From: Maribacter sp. MMG018
GTDB lineage: Bacteria > Bacteroidota > Bacteroidia > Flavobacteriales > Flavobacteriaceae
NCBI RefSeq assembly: GCF_018100785.1
Contig: NZ_JAGJEC010000001.1
Coordinates: 1,550,001 to 1,614,000 of the forward strand
Direction of reading: 5' to 3'
Length of the DNA stretch: 64,000 bases
Both the position numbers and the translations under genes were made by a program. Within the stretch, counting starts at the first letter, position 1. Each line of letters begins with the position of its first letter. The notes beneath the pieces are model-generated. The model saw nothing but the letters and a program-made list of their open reading frames with translations, was not told where the DNA came from and did not search any database. Positions 39,933 to 47,900 of the stretch are shown piece after piece.

Positions 39933-41393
39933 TTAAACGGCATTGCTTGTTGTCTTTTTGTTTATAGGGCTGGTTGTTGCAATATTTTTTATCATACCCC
40001 TAAAAATGAAGTAATGAAAAGGAACAATACTGTACCAGTACAAACGTCCTTTTAAACCTCTAGGCCTAAAAGTTGCTGTTTGGTGCAGTACATTATGTTC
40101 GTCTATTTTAAATTCTAACCATGCTTCGCCCGGTAGTTTCATTTCTGCGAATAAAAGCAAACGCTTCTTCTTTTTGTCCGCTAGTAGTACACGCCAAAAA
40201 TCCAAAGAATCGCCAGGATATAATTTATCGGGGTGGGTTCTTCCTCTTCTTAACCCGACGCCACCCGTCAATTTATCCATAAAACCTCTTATTTTCCATA
40301 AATTGTTACCGTAGTACCATCCATTGTTTCCTCCGATTTTCCATATATTTTCTAAAACCTGTTCTGGGTTTTTAATCGATAGTGTTTGATTGTCTTTTAA
40401 GACTCCGTATCTGGGGACCTGAATATATTTTTCTAAATTTTGGTTGAAGCGTCCGCTTATCATACTGTCTTTCCAACTACTGACGACAAGGTTCTGTTCT
40501 ATTTTTTTAAAAGCCATATCAATGGCTTCCATGTAGGTGTGTGGTGTTATATCTAATATTTTAGACAACCTATTGTCTTTGGCGACTACTTCGATTTTCA
40601 TACTGTCTACCAGGTTCAGAGCAAGTTTGTACGAGGTAGAGGTAACAAAATATAACCAATACGAAGATAGCTTTGGTGTCATTATCGGCACGGTAAAAAT
40701 CCAGTTTTTAAAACCTCTTGCTCGGGCATATTGGTGTAGCATGTCTTTGTAGGTGAGTACATCGGGACCTGCAATATCAAAACAATCATCATAGGTTTCT
40801 TTTTTGCCCAATACCCCAATAAGAAAGGCAATAACGTCTCTAATAGCAATAGGTTGGGTTTTGGTCAGCACCCATTTTGGGGTAATCATCAGGGGAAGTT
40901 TTTCGCAAAGATCTCTTATGATCTCAAATGAAGAACTGCCGGACCCAACAATGATTCCTGCCCTTAGTACGGTTAGTTTAAAAGTGCCCCGAGCAAGAAT
41001 GTCTTCGACATTTTTTCTTGAACTTAGGTGCTTGGAAAGCGTTTCATCATTGGCAATACCACTCAGGTAAATAACCTGTTCGATATTGGTATTTTTTACA
41101 AGCGAATTGAAATTTACGGCCATGGCCGCTTCCTTTTCATCAAAATCCGTTGTGGAAGAACTCATGGAGTGGATCAAGAAATAGGCGGCATCCAAATCTT
41201 TTGGCAGTAACTTGTACTTTACCTCGTTCAGAAAATCTATTTCGATAACCTCAATCTTTTTTCTGGTTTCCTCATCAACCGATAACCTGCTTTCATCCCT
41301 TACCGCACATATGACCTCATGGCCTGCACCCAATAATTGGGGTATCAGCCGCATACCAATATAACCATTGGCGCCGGTTAAGAGAATTTTCAT
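39933..41393 (-). CDS. SDR family oxidoreductase with C-terminal DUF2867
   Basis: 486 aa. Residues 1-290 are an atypical short-chain dehydrogenase/NAD(P)-binding domain: ILLTGANGYIGMRLIPQLL with GxxGxxG, AYFLIHSMSSS and LSGIANDETLSKH. The rest is a DUF2867-type domain (WRVLLADKKKKRLLLFAEMK, ATFRPRGLKGRLYWYSIVPF). No Tyr-x3-Lys catalytic pair is obvious, so enzymatic activity is uncertain. It precedes the aldehyde dehydrogenase on the minus strand. An AAAAGATA at 41418-41425 reads TATCTTTT on the minus strand and may be its -7 box. Confidence 0.88.
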   Translation of the reverse strand: MKILLTGANGYIGMRLIPQLLGAGHEVICAVRDESRLSVDEETRKKIEVIEIDFLNEVKYKLLPKDLDAAYFLIHSMSSSTTDFDEKEAAMAVNFNSLVKNTNIEQVIYLSGIANDETLSKHLSSRKNVEDILARGTFKLTVLRAGIIVGSGSSSFEIIRDLCEKLPLMITPKWVLTKTQPIAIRDVIAFLIGVLGKKETYDDCFDIAGPDVLTYKDMLHQYARARGFKNWIFTVPIMTPKLSSYWLYFVTSTSYKLALNLVDSMKIEVVAKDNRLSKILDITPHTYMEAIDMAFKKIEQNLVVSSWKDSMISGRFNQNLEKYIQVPRYGVLKDNQTLSIKNPEQVLENIWKIGGNNGWYYGNNLWKIRGFMDKLTGGVGLRRGRTHPDKLYPGDSLDFWRVLLADKKKKRLLLFAEMKLPGEAWLEFKIDEHNVLHQTATFRPRGLKGRLYWYSIVPFHYFIFRGMIKNIATTSPINKKTTSNAV

Positions 41394-41459
41394 GATAAGG
41401 CAATTTTGAACATATGAAAAAGATAGTGTTGTAAACGGTTAAAATAATGATGGTCAATT

Positions 41460-41885
41460 TTATAGATCTTCGATAGAGGTGGGGGAGTTGTCTGCCCTGT
41501 ACTCCAGTATTTTTTTGAAAAATTTCTGAACCGCCTTGGTATCAGAGGCTACTTTTATAAAGTAATGGTCTTTATATATAGAATATACCGAGGAATCACC
41601 TTTGTAAAGGGTTAATTTGTAATAAGGTACTACCAATGCATATGTTTCCAATAAAGATCGGAACCTTACAATAATTCCGTTGGGTCTCATTTCAATGTTA
41701 CAGGTGTTCCTATTTTTGTCCAAGATGAGCAAGTTCCTGATTTCTATGCTCGTATCGGTAATTATAAGTTTTGGAGAACCAATACCCCCCATTTCGAAAC
41801 GTTGTTTTAATGTAAACGGTTTGCCAACCTGCTTATCTATCTTTTTGGTGATTTCGCTATTGTTGTACGAGACGTTTAAAAGCAT
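41460..41885 (-). CDS. conserved hypothetical protein
   Basis: 141 aa, no signal peptide and no membrane helix, so probably cytoplasmic. I recognise no family. It is mostly strand-like (SPKLIITDTSIEIRNLLILD, TYALVVPYYKLTLYKGDSSV, DHYFIKVAS) with a C-terminal helix (DTKAVQKFFKKILEYR). That layout recalls a PH-like fold, but there is no motif to prove it. It lies 66 bp upstream of the SDR gene on the same strand and is divergent from argS. Confidence 0.7.
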   Translation of the reverse strand: MLLNVSYNNSEITKKIDKQVGKPFTLKQRFEMGGIGSPKLIITDTSIEIRNLLILDKNRNTCNIEMRPNGIIVRFRSLLETYALVVPYYKLTLYKGDSSVYSIYKDHYFIKVASDTKAVQKFFKKILEYRADNSPTSIEDL

Positions 41886-41947
41886 ACTGTTTTTAATAAG
41901 GGTAGTTTCCTTTAAAGTTAATCAATTGAAAGGTGAATGCGCATCTG

Positions 41948-41982
41948 TTTGCCTTAAAAAGCGCAAAAAATGCTTAGTTTTG
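41948..41982 (+). promoter_or_regulatory. argS promoter
   Basis: TTTG at 41948-41951, 23 nt, then TAGTTTTG at 41975-41982, an exact TAnnTTTG. The spacing is at the long end. The start codons at 41996 and 42002 lie 13 and 19 nt beyond the box. Confidence 0.6.
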
Positions 41983-42001
41983 CAGCCTTAATTACATGTT
42001 G

Positions 42002-43783
42002 ATGAATATTCAGAAAGTCCTTGACGAGAAAGTAAAAGAAGCAGTATCGGCTACCTATGGTATAACCCTGCCTACGGTAGAGTTTCAACCGACCAGAAAA
42101 GATTTTGAAGGTGATGTCACCGTAGTGGTTTTTCCAATGCTAAGGCATATAAAAGGAAATCCTGTTCAGATAGGGGAACAGATCGGAACCTATTTGGAAA
42201 AAGAGGTTTCTGAGGTTTCTGGTTTTAATGTCGTAAAAGGATTTCTTAATATTTTAATTTCGGATTCGTTTTATCTGGATTTTTTCAATAAGGTAAAAGA
42301 TAATGGTAAATTTGGTCTGGTTACGGCCCAAGACGACGCGGTGATGGTAGAATATTCTTCGCCCAATACCAACAAACCACTTCATTTAGGACATATTAGA
42401 AATAACCTTTTAGGGTATTCCGTGGCCGAAATATTAAAGGCATCGGGGAAAAAAGTATACAAAACGCAAATTATCAATGATCGTGGTATTCATATCTGTA
42501 AAAGTATGTTGGCCTGGCAGCGTTTTGGAAATGGGGAAACACCTGAAAGTACAGGGCTAAAAGGGGATAAGCTGGTCGGAAACTACTATGTAGCTTTTGA
42601 TAAGGCCTATAAGGAAGAAATTGCCCAATTGGTTGCAAAGGGCATTGAAAAAGAGGTTGCGGAAAAGGAAGCTCCCATTCTTTTGGAAGCACAAAAAATG
42701 TTGCAAAAATGGGAGGCTGGTGATGAGGAGGTGGTTTCTTTATGGAAAAAAATGAACGGTTGGGTGTATGAAGGTTTTGAAACTACCTATAAAAATCTAG
42801 GAGTAGATTTTGATACCTATTATTATGAGAGCGATACGTATCTTTTAGGTAAGGATGTGGTTGCCGACGGATTGGAAAAAGGTGTTTTTTATAAAAAGGA
42901 AGATGGTAGCGTGTGGATAGACCTGACCGATGAGGGCTTGGATGAAAAAATAGTATTAAGGTCCGATGGTACCGCTGTATATATGACACAGGATATTGGT
43001 ACGGCCATACAAAGGGTCAAAGATTATCCGGATGTAAACGGAATGGTCTATACCGTAGGGAACGAGCAAGATTACCACTTTAAGGTACTGTTCTTGATTC
43101 TAAAAAAATTAGGGTTTACTTGGGCCGATAAGTTGTACCATCTTAGTTATGGAATGGTGGATCTACCCAGTGGTAAAATGAAAAGTAGGGAAGGTACCGT
43201 TGTGGATGCCGATGATTTAATGGAGGACATGACCCAAACGGCGGCCGCTATTTCTGAAGAGTTGGGCAAGTTGGAGGATTACTCCGATGCCGAGAAAAAA
43301 GAGCTTTATAAAATGATCGGTCTTGGAGCCTTAAAATACTTTATTTTAAAGGTAGATCCTAAAAAAAGAATTCTGTTCGATCCAGAGGAGTCTGTAGATT
43401 TTCAAGGTAATACAGGTCCTTTTATCCAATATACATACGCGAGGATACAATCTATACTAAGAAAGGCCAAAGAAACTAATGTTGAAAGGGCTGCCATGGT
43501 GGAGGTTTCTGAACTTCATATAAAAGAGAAAGAGTTGATCAAACAGATTCAACTTTTTCCGGAAACGATTCAGCTTGCGGCAGAGAACTATAGTCCTGCA
43601 TTGATCGCCAACTATACCTATGATTTGGTGAAAGAATTTAATTCGTTCTATCAACAAGTTTCTATACTGGGTGAAGAAGATGTGAAAAAGAAAGACTTTA
43701 GGGTGCAGTTGTCAGAAAAGGTAGGTAACACTATTCAATCTGCATTCAGGTTATTGGGTATTGACGTTCCAGAAAGAATGTAA
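42002..43783 (+). CDS. argS: arginyl-tRNA synthetase
   Basis: 593 aa from the ATG at 42002; the ATG at 41996 would add only Met-Leu and is an equal alternative. Class I synthetase charging tRNA-Arg. It has an N-terminal tRNA-binding domain, the HIGH-type motif in YSSPNTNKPLHLGHIRNNLL, the KMSKS counterpart LPSGKMKSREGTVVDADDLM, and the anticodon-binding helical domain at the end (FNSFYQQVSIL, VGNTIQSAFRLLGIDVPERM). It ends 2 bp before the convergent TonB receptor gene. Confidence 0.97.
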   Translation: MNIQKVLDEKVKEAVSATYGITLPTVEFQPTRKDFEGDVTVVVFPMLRHIKGNPVQIGEQIGTYLEKEVSEVSGFNVVKGFLNILISDSFYLDFFNKVKDNGKFGLVTAQDDAVMVEYSSPNTNKPLHLGHIRNNLLGYSVAEILKASGKKVYKTQIINDRGIHICKSMLAWQRFGNGETPESTGLKGDKLVGNYYVAFDKAYKEEIAQLVAKGIEKEVAEKEAPILLEAQKMLQKWEAGDEEVVSLWKKMNGWVYEGFETTYKNLGVDFDTYYYESDTYLLGKDVVADGLEKGVFYKKEDGSVWIDLTDEGLDEKIVLRSDGTAVYMTQDIGTAIQRVKDYPDVNGMVYTVGNEQDYHFKVLFLILKKLGFTWADKLYHLSYGMVDLPSGKMKSREGTVVDADDLMEDMTQTAAAISEELGKLEDYSDAEKKELYKMIGLGALKYFILKVDPKKRILFDPEESVDFQGNTGPFIQYTYARIQSILRKAKETNVERAAMVEVSELHIKEKELIKQIQLFPETIQLAAENYSPALIANYTYDLVKEFNSFYQQVSILGEEDVKKKDFRVQLSEKVGNTIQSAFRLLGIDVPERM

Positions 43784-43785
43784 TG

Positions 43786-46314
43786 CTAAAATTGTATCCT
43801 AAAACTGGCATTGGGCGTAACACCTAGCGATGTGCGCTGAACGGTTTCTATTTCATTGGCTTCGTTAAGCCTGTAATAAGTGTTCAAAACATTCTTTCTG
43901 TTGGTAAAGTTTAGAACGGATATGCCCGTAGAGGCTTTAATTCTCGGACTTATTTTAAAATCGTAGGTCACTGATGCGTCGGCCCTAATATACTCTGGTA
44001 AACGGCTACTGTTCGGTCTTTGGTAATTGATCTGATAAGGAAAAGAGGTGTCGTCAACTGGGGCATCGGCATCTGGTTCGGTGTATGGTTTTCCTGATCT
44101 GTAATTTATTCCAAGGCCTATTTTGAAATTGTTGAAATTATAGTTTCCGGCAATGGTCAAGGAGTGCCTAATGTCTAGGTTGTTAGGGAATTGGGTTGGT
44201 ATAATGCCTTCAAAAGTATAATCGTTAAAGTTGTAGGTGTAACTTAACCAAGCGCTGTAATCGTTGTTTTTTTTATTGATCAAGAATTCGATTCCTTTAA
44301 CGGTATATTCCCCTATCTCATTGTTAAATTGGTTTTCGTTTTGAAATCCTTGGGTTCGTACATTGATGCCCGTAACCATTTTATAGAAACCTTCGATACC
44401 TGCATAAAAATTGTTCTTGTCATAATTAAAACCTATAGAACCTTGTTTGCTTTTTACTACAGGCAATGTAGTGCCATCGGCTAAAATCCATCGTCGTTTT
44501 TCAATACCGAGAAAATTCTGTTCCAAATCTATTATCTGGTTGGTAGACTGACTTTTAAATTCTCCGAGCACCGCTGTTTTAAAATTTGGGGCTAACTCAT
44601 AACTTAGGTTAAGTCTAGGTTCCAGTACAAACTCTTTAAAGGTGTTTATGTTTTCGATATAATTTAATCTGGCCCCAACTTTTGCCATAAACCTTTTGTT
44701 GGAAGAATTGTATTCCCCTTCGGAATATAAAGAATGAGTGTAGATAACCCCCTTGATATTGCTTATAAATTCGGGCTCGTTCAAATCTGTCTGATTCTGT
44801 ATTCCCGTTTCGGTGACCTGGTAACCGTTTGTCCAACTAAGATTTTCGTTAAACATATAGATCGTGGTAAGTTTTGCACTCTTCTCTAGAACAAGATTAC
44901 TTTGTAATAACCTTTGTCTGTCGGCATCGGAAATACTCAGGGCATTTAAACGGTACCTAGTGTAATAGAGGTTCAGGTCGGTTTTAAAATTGTCTGTCCA
45001 TTCACTTTCCAAGGTAGCGCCAAAAGAAATGTTGGTCTGGTCTAAACTACTATTTTTAGAATCACCATCATTTAAATTTGTTTCTAGGTAATCTAGATGA
45101 TTTTTTATGTGTATTAGGCTAATTCGTAGTTTCTGGTACGGGTCAATATCATAAAGAAGCTTTCCTGAGAAATCATAAAAATAAAAATCATTGTCCGATT
45201 TTACATCACTGTCCTGAAAAGCCTTCTCCGAAAAAGTATTGTATGTAGGGGTGTTCAAAAAATCTGTAAGAGAACGTCTTCCAGAAAATTGTATAGCCAA
45301 ATTATCTTTAATAGGTACTTGGCCATATACGTCACCACTTATAAGGTTTAGCCCGGCTCCACCATAGACCGAGTTGGTTATGGTGTTTTTTGTTCTCATA
45401 TCCATTGCCCCACTTACGCCATCACCATAAAGGGCACTGGTGCCATTTTTTATGATGGTTATTTTGTCTGTGAGATATGGGTTAAAGGCAGAGATCAAAC
45501 CAAAGAAATGTCCGGATTGATACATTTTTATACCGTCCCATAGAATTAGGTTTTGGTCATTGGTGCCCCCTCTTATATTAATGTCCGAAACGGTTTCGTC
45601 CACACTTTTTATGCCAGGCAACGATTGTACCGTTTGTAGTATATCGGGTTCTGTAAGGCCTGGTAAAATACCAAATTCATCGGTGTTCATTTGAATACTG
45701 CCATCGGGTAATTTTAAAAGGCCGTCGGCTAAAAATTTATAGACGATTACCTCTTCTAGTTCTTGGTAGTTTTGGGCCAATACAATTCTTTTGCAAGAAG
45801 ATGTGCCGATTAAATTTTCGGCCGTTGTAAAATATGGTTTAAAGCCCAAGTGGGTAATTTGTACAATGGCCTTTCTAGGAATGTTTTCGAGGTAAAAGGC
45901 ACCTTCAAGATCAGTGATGGTCGCTTTGTCGGTATTTAATATTTGAACCGTGGCCCCTGGTATGGTGTTGTCTTCATAATTGTCCAGTATTGTGGCACAA
46001 ATACTAATGCCGCTGTTTTTAGAGACCGAATAATAGCGGTCGTTCAACTTCTGAATCTGTAACGAGGTCTTTTCCAATATATATTCTAAGGCAGCCTGTA
46101 AGTCGTAGTTTTTTGGTTTTATAATCTTTATTTCCTGTAGGTCGGCATCGGCATAGGAAAACTTTACATTGAACTCGTTTTCCAATTCTTGTAGAAAAAC
46201 TATAATATCAATGTTCGAACTAATAGTGTCTTGGGCCGTGCCATTACTTTTTATAAGTAATAGTACTAGTATAAGAATGCGGTTGGCCAGTGTCTTAAGG
46301 TGCGTTTTCTTCAT
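43786..46314 (-). CDS. STN-type TonB-dependent receptor
   Basis: 842 aa from the ATG at 46314, chosen because it starts a signal peptide (MKKTHLKTLANRILILVLLL). Domains in order: STN (about 35-100, FLQELENEFNVKFSYADADL), CarboxypepD-reg-like (about 105-180), plug (SLPGIKSVDETVSDINIRGG, LILWDGIKMYQSGHFFGL), and a barrel ending SFRIQF. The STN domain marks a receptor that signals to a FecR anti-sigma factor. It overlaps fecR by 20 bp. No SusD partner is present. The ligand is unknown; the overall form matches receptors annotated for iron or small ligands. Confidence 0.92.
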   Translation of the reverse strand: MKKTHLKTLANRILILVLLLIKSNGTAQDTISSNIDIIVFLQELENEFNVKFSYADADLQEIKIIKPKNYDLQAALEYILEKTSLQIQKLNDRYYSVSKNSGISICATILDNYEDNTIPGATVQILNTDKATITDLEGAFYLENIPRKAIVQITHLGFKPYFTTAENLIGTSSCKRIVLAQNYQELEEVIVYKFLADGLLKLPDGSIQMNTDEFGILPGLTEPDILQTVQSLPGIKSVDETVSDINIRGGTNDQNLILWDGIKMYQSGHFFGLISAFNPYLTDKITIIKNGTSALYGDGVSGAMDMRTKNTITNSVYGGAGLNLISGDVYGQVPIKDNLAIQFSGRRSLTDFLNTPTYNTFSEKAFQDSDVKSDNDFYFYDFSGKLLYDIDPYQKLRISLIHIKNHLDYLETNLNDGDSKNSSLDQTNISFGATLESEWTDNFKTDLNLYYTRYRLNALSISDADRQRLLQSNLVLEKSAKLTTIYMFNENLSWTNGYQVTETGIQNQTDLNEPEFISNIKGVIYTHSLYSEGEYNSSNKRFMAKVGARLNYIENINTFKEFVLEPRLNLSYELAPNFKTAVLGEFKSQSTNQIIDLEQNFLGIEKRRWILADGTTLPVVKSKQGSIGFNYDKNNFYAGIEGFYKMVTGINVRTQGFQNENQFNNEIGEYTVKGIEFLINKKNNDYSAWLSYTYNFNDYTFEGIIPTQFPNNLDIRHSLTIAGNYNFNNFKIGLGINYRSGKPYTEPDADAPVDDTSFPYQINYQRPNSSRLPEYIRADASVTYDFKISPRIKASTGISVLNFTNRKNVLNTYYRLNEANEIETVQRTSLGVTPNASFRIQF

Positions 46315-47206
46315 AAAACAGCACTTTGTTCCCTTTAAGTTCATACTTTATGTGCAAGGGGGTGCTAATACTTTTTAAAGCTAAATCGGTGTCGGTATTA
46401 CTGAATGTTCCCGTGAACAGTTGGTTGTCATCTATTTGGCTTGCGTCTACCGTTATATTGTGCTGACGTTGAAATTCTGCCAACACATATTTAAGAGGTA
46501 TACTTTTAAACGAACTTTCATTGTTCAACCAAGAAGGTTGTCCGTTTTTTGTTACTTCAGATTTGGTCACGGCACCATTTATGGCTATCAGCGAATATCC
46601 GGCGGAAAGTTTTGTTTCTTGACCGTTCATGGTAACACTTACCAGGCCTTCAAAACAGCTCACCTCAAAAAAACCTTCACGATTTTCTACATTAAACTGT
46701 GTTCCTAAAACGGTAACCGACCCTTGTTCGGTGGTTACGGTGAATTTTTTTCCTTTGGCCACTTTAAAAAAGGCCTCGCCATCTAAGGTGATATTTCTTT
46801 TTTTGTCCCAATTTTTTTCATTGTACGACAGCTCCGATTCTGCGTTCAGGATAATTTCAGAGTTGTCGGGCAAAATAATTTCTTTGTTTTCGGCAAGTTC
46901 GGTGATAACGGTTACGCCAAGTGTGCTTAGATAAAAATAAGACCCCGCAATTAATACCGCTATTACCGCAGCGATTTTTAAGAATGTTTTAAAGGGGGCC
47001 AACGTAATTACTTTTGGGGCTTTTTGCACACGATGGTTCTCAATGCTTTCCCAAGCTTTTTCCATATTAAAATCAGGGGCCTGTAATTTTTCTGAAGTGT
47101 CCCTGATCTTTTTATAGGTAGCATACTCTTCAGATTCCTTAAAAACCTTCAGTTCTGCTTCCGTTAGCTCGCCGTTAAGCCATTTTGCCAAGTAGTTTTC
47201 TTGCAT
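46295..47206 (-). CDS. FecR family anti-sigma factor
   Basis: 303 aa. An N-terminal cytoplasmic domain that would bind the sigma factor (1-70) is followed by one membrane helix (about 74-94, FLKIAAVIAVLIAGSYFYL), a periplasmic FecR domain (about 105-200, ITLDGEAFFKVAKGKKFTV) and a C-terminal DUF4974-like segment (SFKSIPLKYVLAEFQRQHNI) that would meet the receptor's STN domain. It lies 76 bp after the sigma gene, and that gap carries the bipartite element. It overlaps the receptor gene. Confidence 0.94.
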   Translation of the reverse strand: MQENYLAKWLNGELTEAELKVFKESEEYATYKKIRDTSEKLQAPDFNMEKAWESIENHRVQKAPKVITLAPFKTFLKIAAVIAVLIAGSYFYLSTLGVTVITELAENKEIILPDNSEIILNAESELSYNEKNWDKKRNITLDGEAFFKVAKGKKFTVTTEQGSVTVLGTQFNVENREGFFEVSCFEGLVSVTMNGQETKLSAGYSLIAINGAVTKSEVTKNGQPSWLNNESSFKSIPLKYVLAEFQRQHNITVDASQIDDNQLFTGTFSNTDTDLALKSISTPLHIKYELKGNKVLFYEENAP

Positions 47207-47230
47207 AATTTTAGCTTTCTACCTTTAAAT

Positions 47231-47257
47231 AACAATCAGAAGTTATAAAACCCTACC
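47231..47257 (-). promoter_or_regulatory. bipartite element before fecR (putative ECF promoter)
   Basis: Read on the minus strand: GGTAGGGTTTT (47257 to 47247), 9 nt, GATTGTT (47237 to 47231), ending 24 nt before the fecR ATG. The same two blocks with the same 9-nt spacing occur on the plus strand at 47840-47866. The layout fits -35 and -10 parts of a promoter read by the neighbouring ECF sigma factor. Confidence 0.6.
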
Positions 47258-47282
47258 TCTAATTTAATAATATTGATTTTCT

Positions 47283-47795
47283 TTAGATTCCATCTATTTT
47301 TTTCCTTAGGTTTTTAAGGGCCAAATGCATCCTTTTTTCTATTGCCTTTATGCTAACGCCTTCCATTTCGGCAATTTCAGCATATTTTTTTCCATCTATC
47401 CTATTAAGTAGAAATGTGGTACGTTGGTTGTCGGGCAAACCGTTTAACGCATTTTCCAGTTTTTCTTTAAACTGGGTTTCCTCTAAAATAAATTCAGGAT
47501 TTTCGTTGGTGGTCTTTAATGTTTTGTCTGCATACTTCAATCGCACCTTTTCCGCTTTTATAACATTTAGGTAAAGGTTGTTGGCAACCGTGTATAAAAA
47601 AGATTTAGCTTTTGCCGGCGAAACCTTCGAACAGTTTTCCCAAAGTTTTACAAAGGCCTCTTGTACGGCATCGTTAGCTTTTTCTTCGTTGCCAAACTTA
47701 TAGTAGATGTAATTGAAAATGGTTTTGGAGTAGTCGTTGAATATAGAACTGTAGACATTTTCCTTACATACGTTTTGTTTGTCCTCGTTTTTCAA
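47283..47795 (-). CDS. RNA polymerase sigma-70 factor, ECF subfamily (Bacteroidetes FecI-like)
   Basis: 170 aa, start TTG at 47795. Region 2 is FNDYSKTIFNYIYYKFG with DAVQEAFVKLWENCSKVSPA; region 4 is LPDNQRTTFLLNRIDGKKYA and VSIKAIEKRMHLALKNLRKK. The N-terminus length matches relatives, which supports the TTG. It would be held by FecR and released when the TonB receptor binds its ligand. A perfect TATCTTTG box (47810-47817, minus) lies 14 nt upstream, so the sigma gene is likely expressed by the housekeeping polymerase rather than only by itself. Confidence 0.93.
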   Translation of the reverse strand: MKNEDKQNVCKENVYSSIFNDYSKTIFNYIYYKFGNEEKANDAVQEAFVKLWENCSKVSPAKAKSFLYTVANNLYLNVIKAEKVRLKYADKTLKTTNENPEFILEETQFKEKLENALNGLPDNQRTTFLLNRIDGKKYAEIAEMEGVSIKAIEKRMHLALKNLRKKIDGI

Positions 47796-47809
47796 CTGTT
47801 CGTTTTTTT

Positions 47810-47817
47810 CAAAGATA
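47810..47817 (-). promoter_or_regulatory. -7 box of the sigma factor gene
   Basis: The minus strand reads TATCTTTG, an exact TAnnTTTG, 14 nt before the TTG start. No convincing TTTG lies 19-23 nt upstream; that stretch is poly-T/A. Confidence 0.5.
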
Positions 47818-47839
47818 TTTTAAAAAAAATAAAAAAGAA

Positions 47840-47866
47840 GGTAGGGTTTTTTTTTAGTGGATTGTT
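47840..47866 (+). promoter_or_regulatory. bipartite element before the repeat lipoprotein (putative ECF promoter)
   Basis: GGTAGGGTTTT (47840-47850), 9 nt, GATTGTT (47860-47866), ending 34 nt before the lipoprotein ATG. Identical in both blocks and in spacing to the site before fecR, while the 9-nt spacers and flanks differ. It points to the same sigma factor controlling both. Confidence 0.6.
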
Positions 47867-47900
47867 TTAAGACCGAATAAACAAATAATACCAAATCGTT

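Noticed and set aside
46315-46344. Longer start for the TonB receptor
   Set aside because: It would place ten residues before a good signal peptide; the ATG at 46314 is the natural start.
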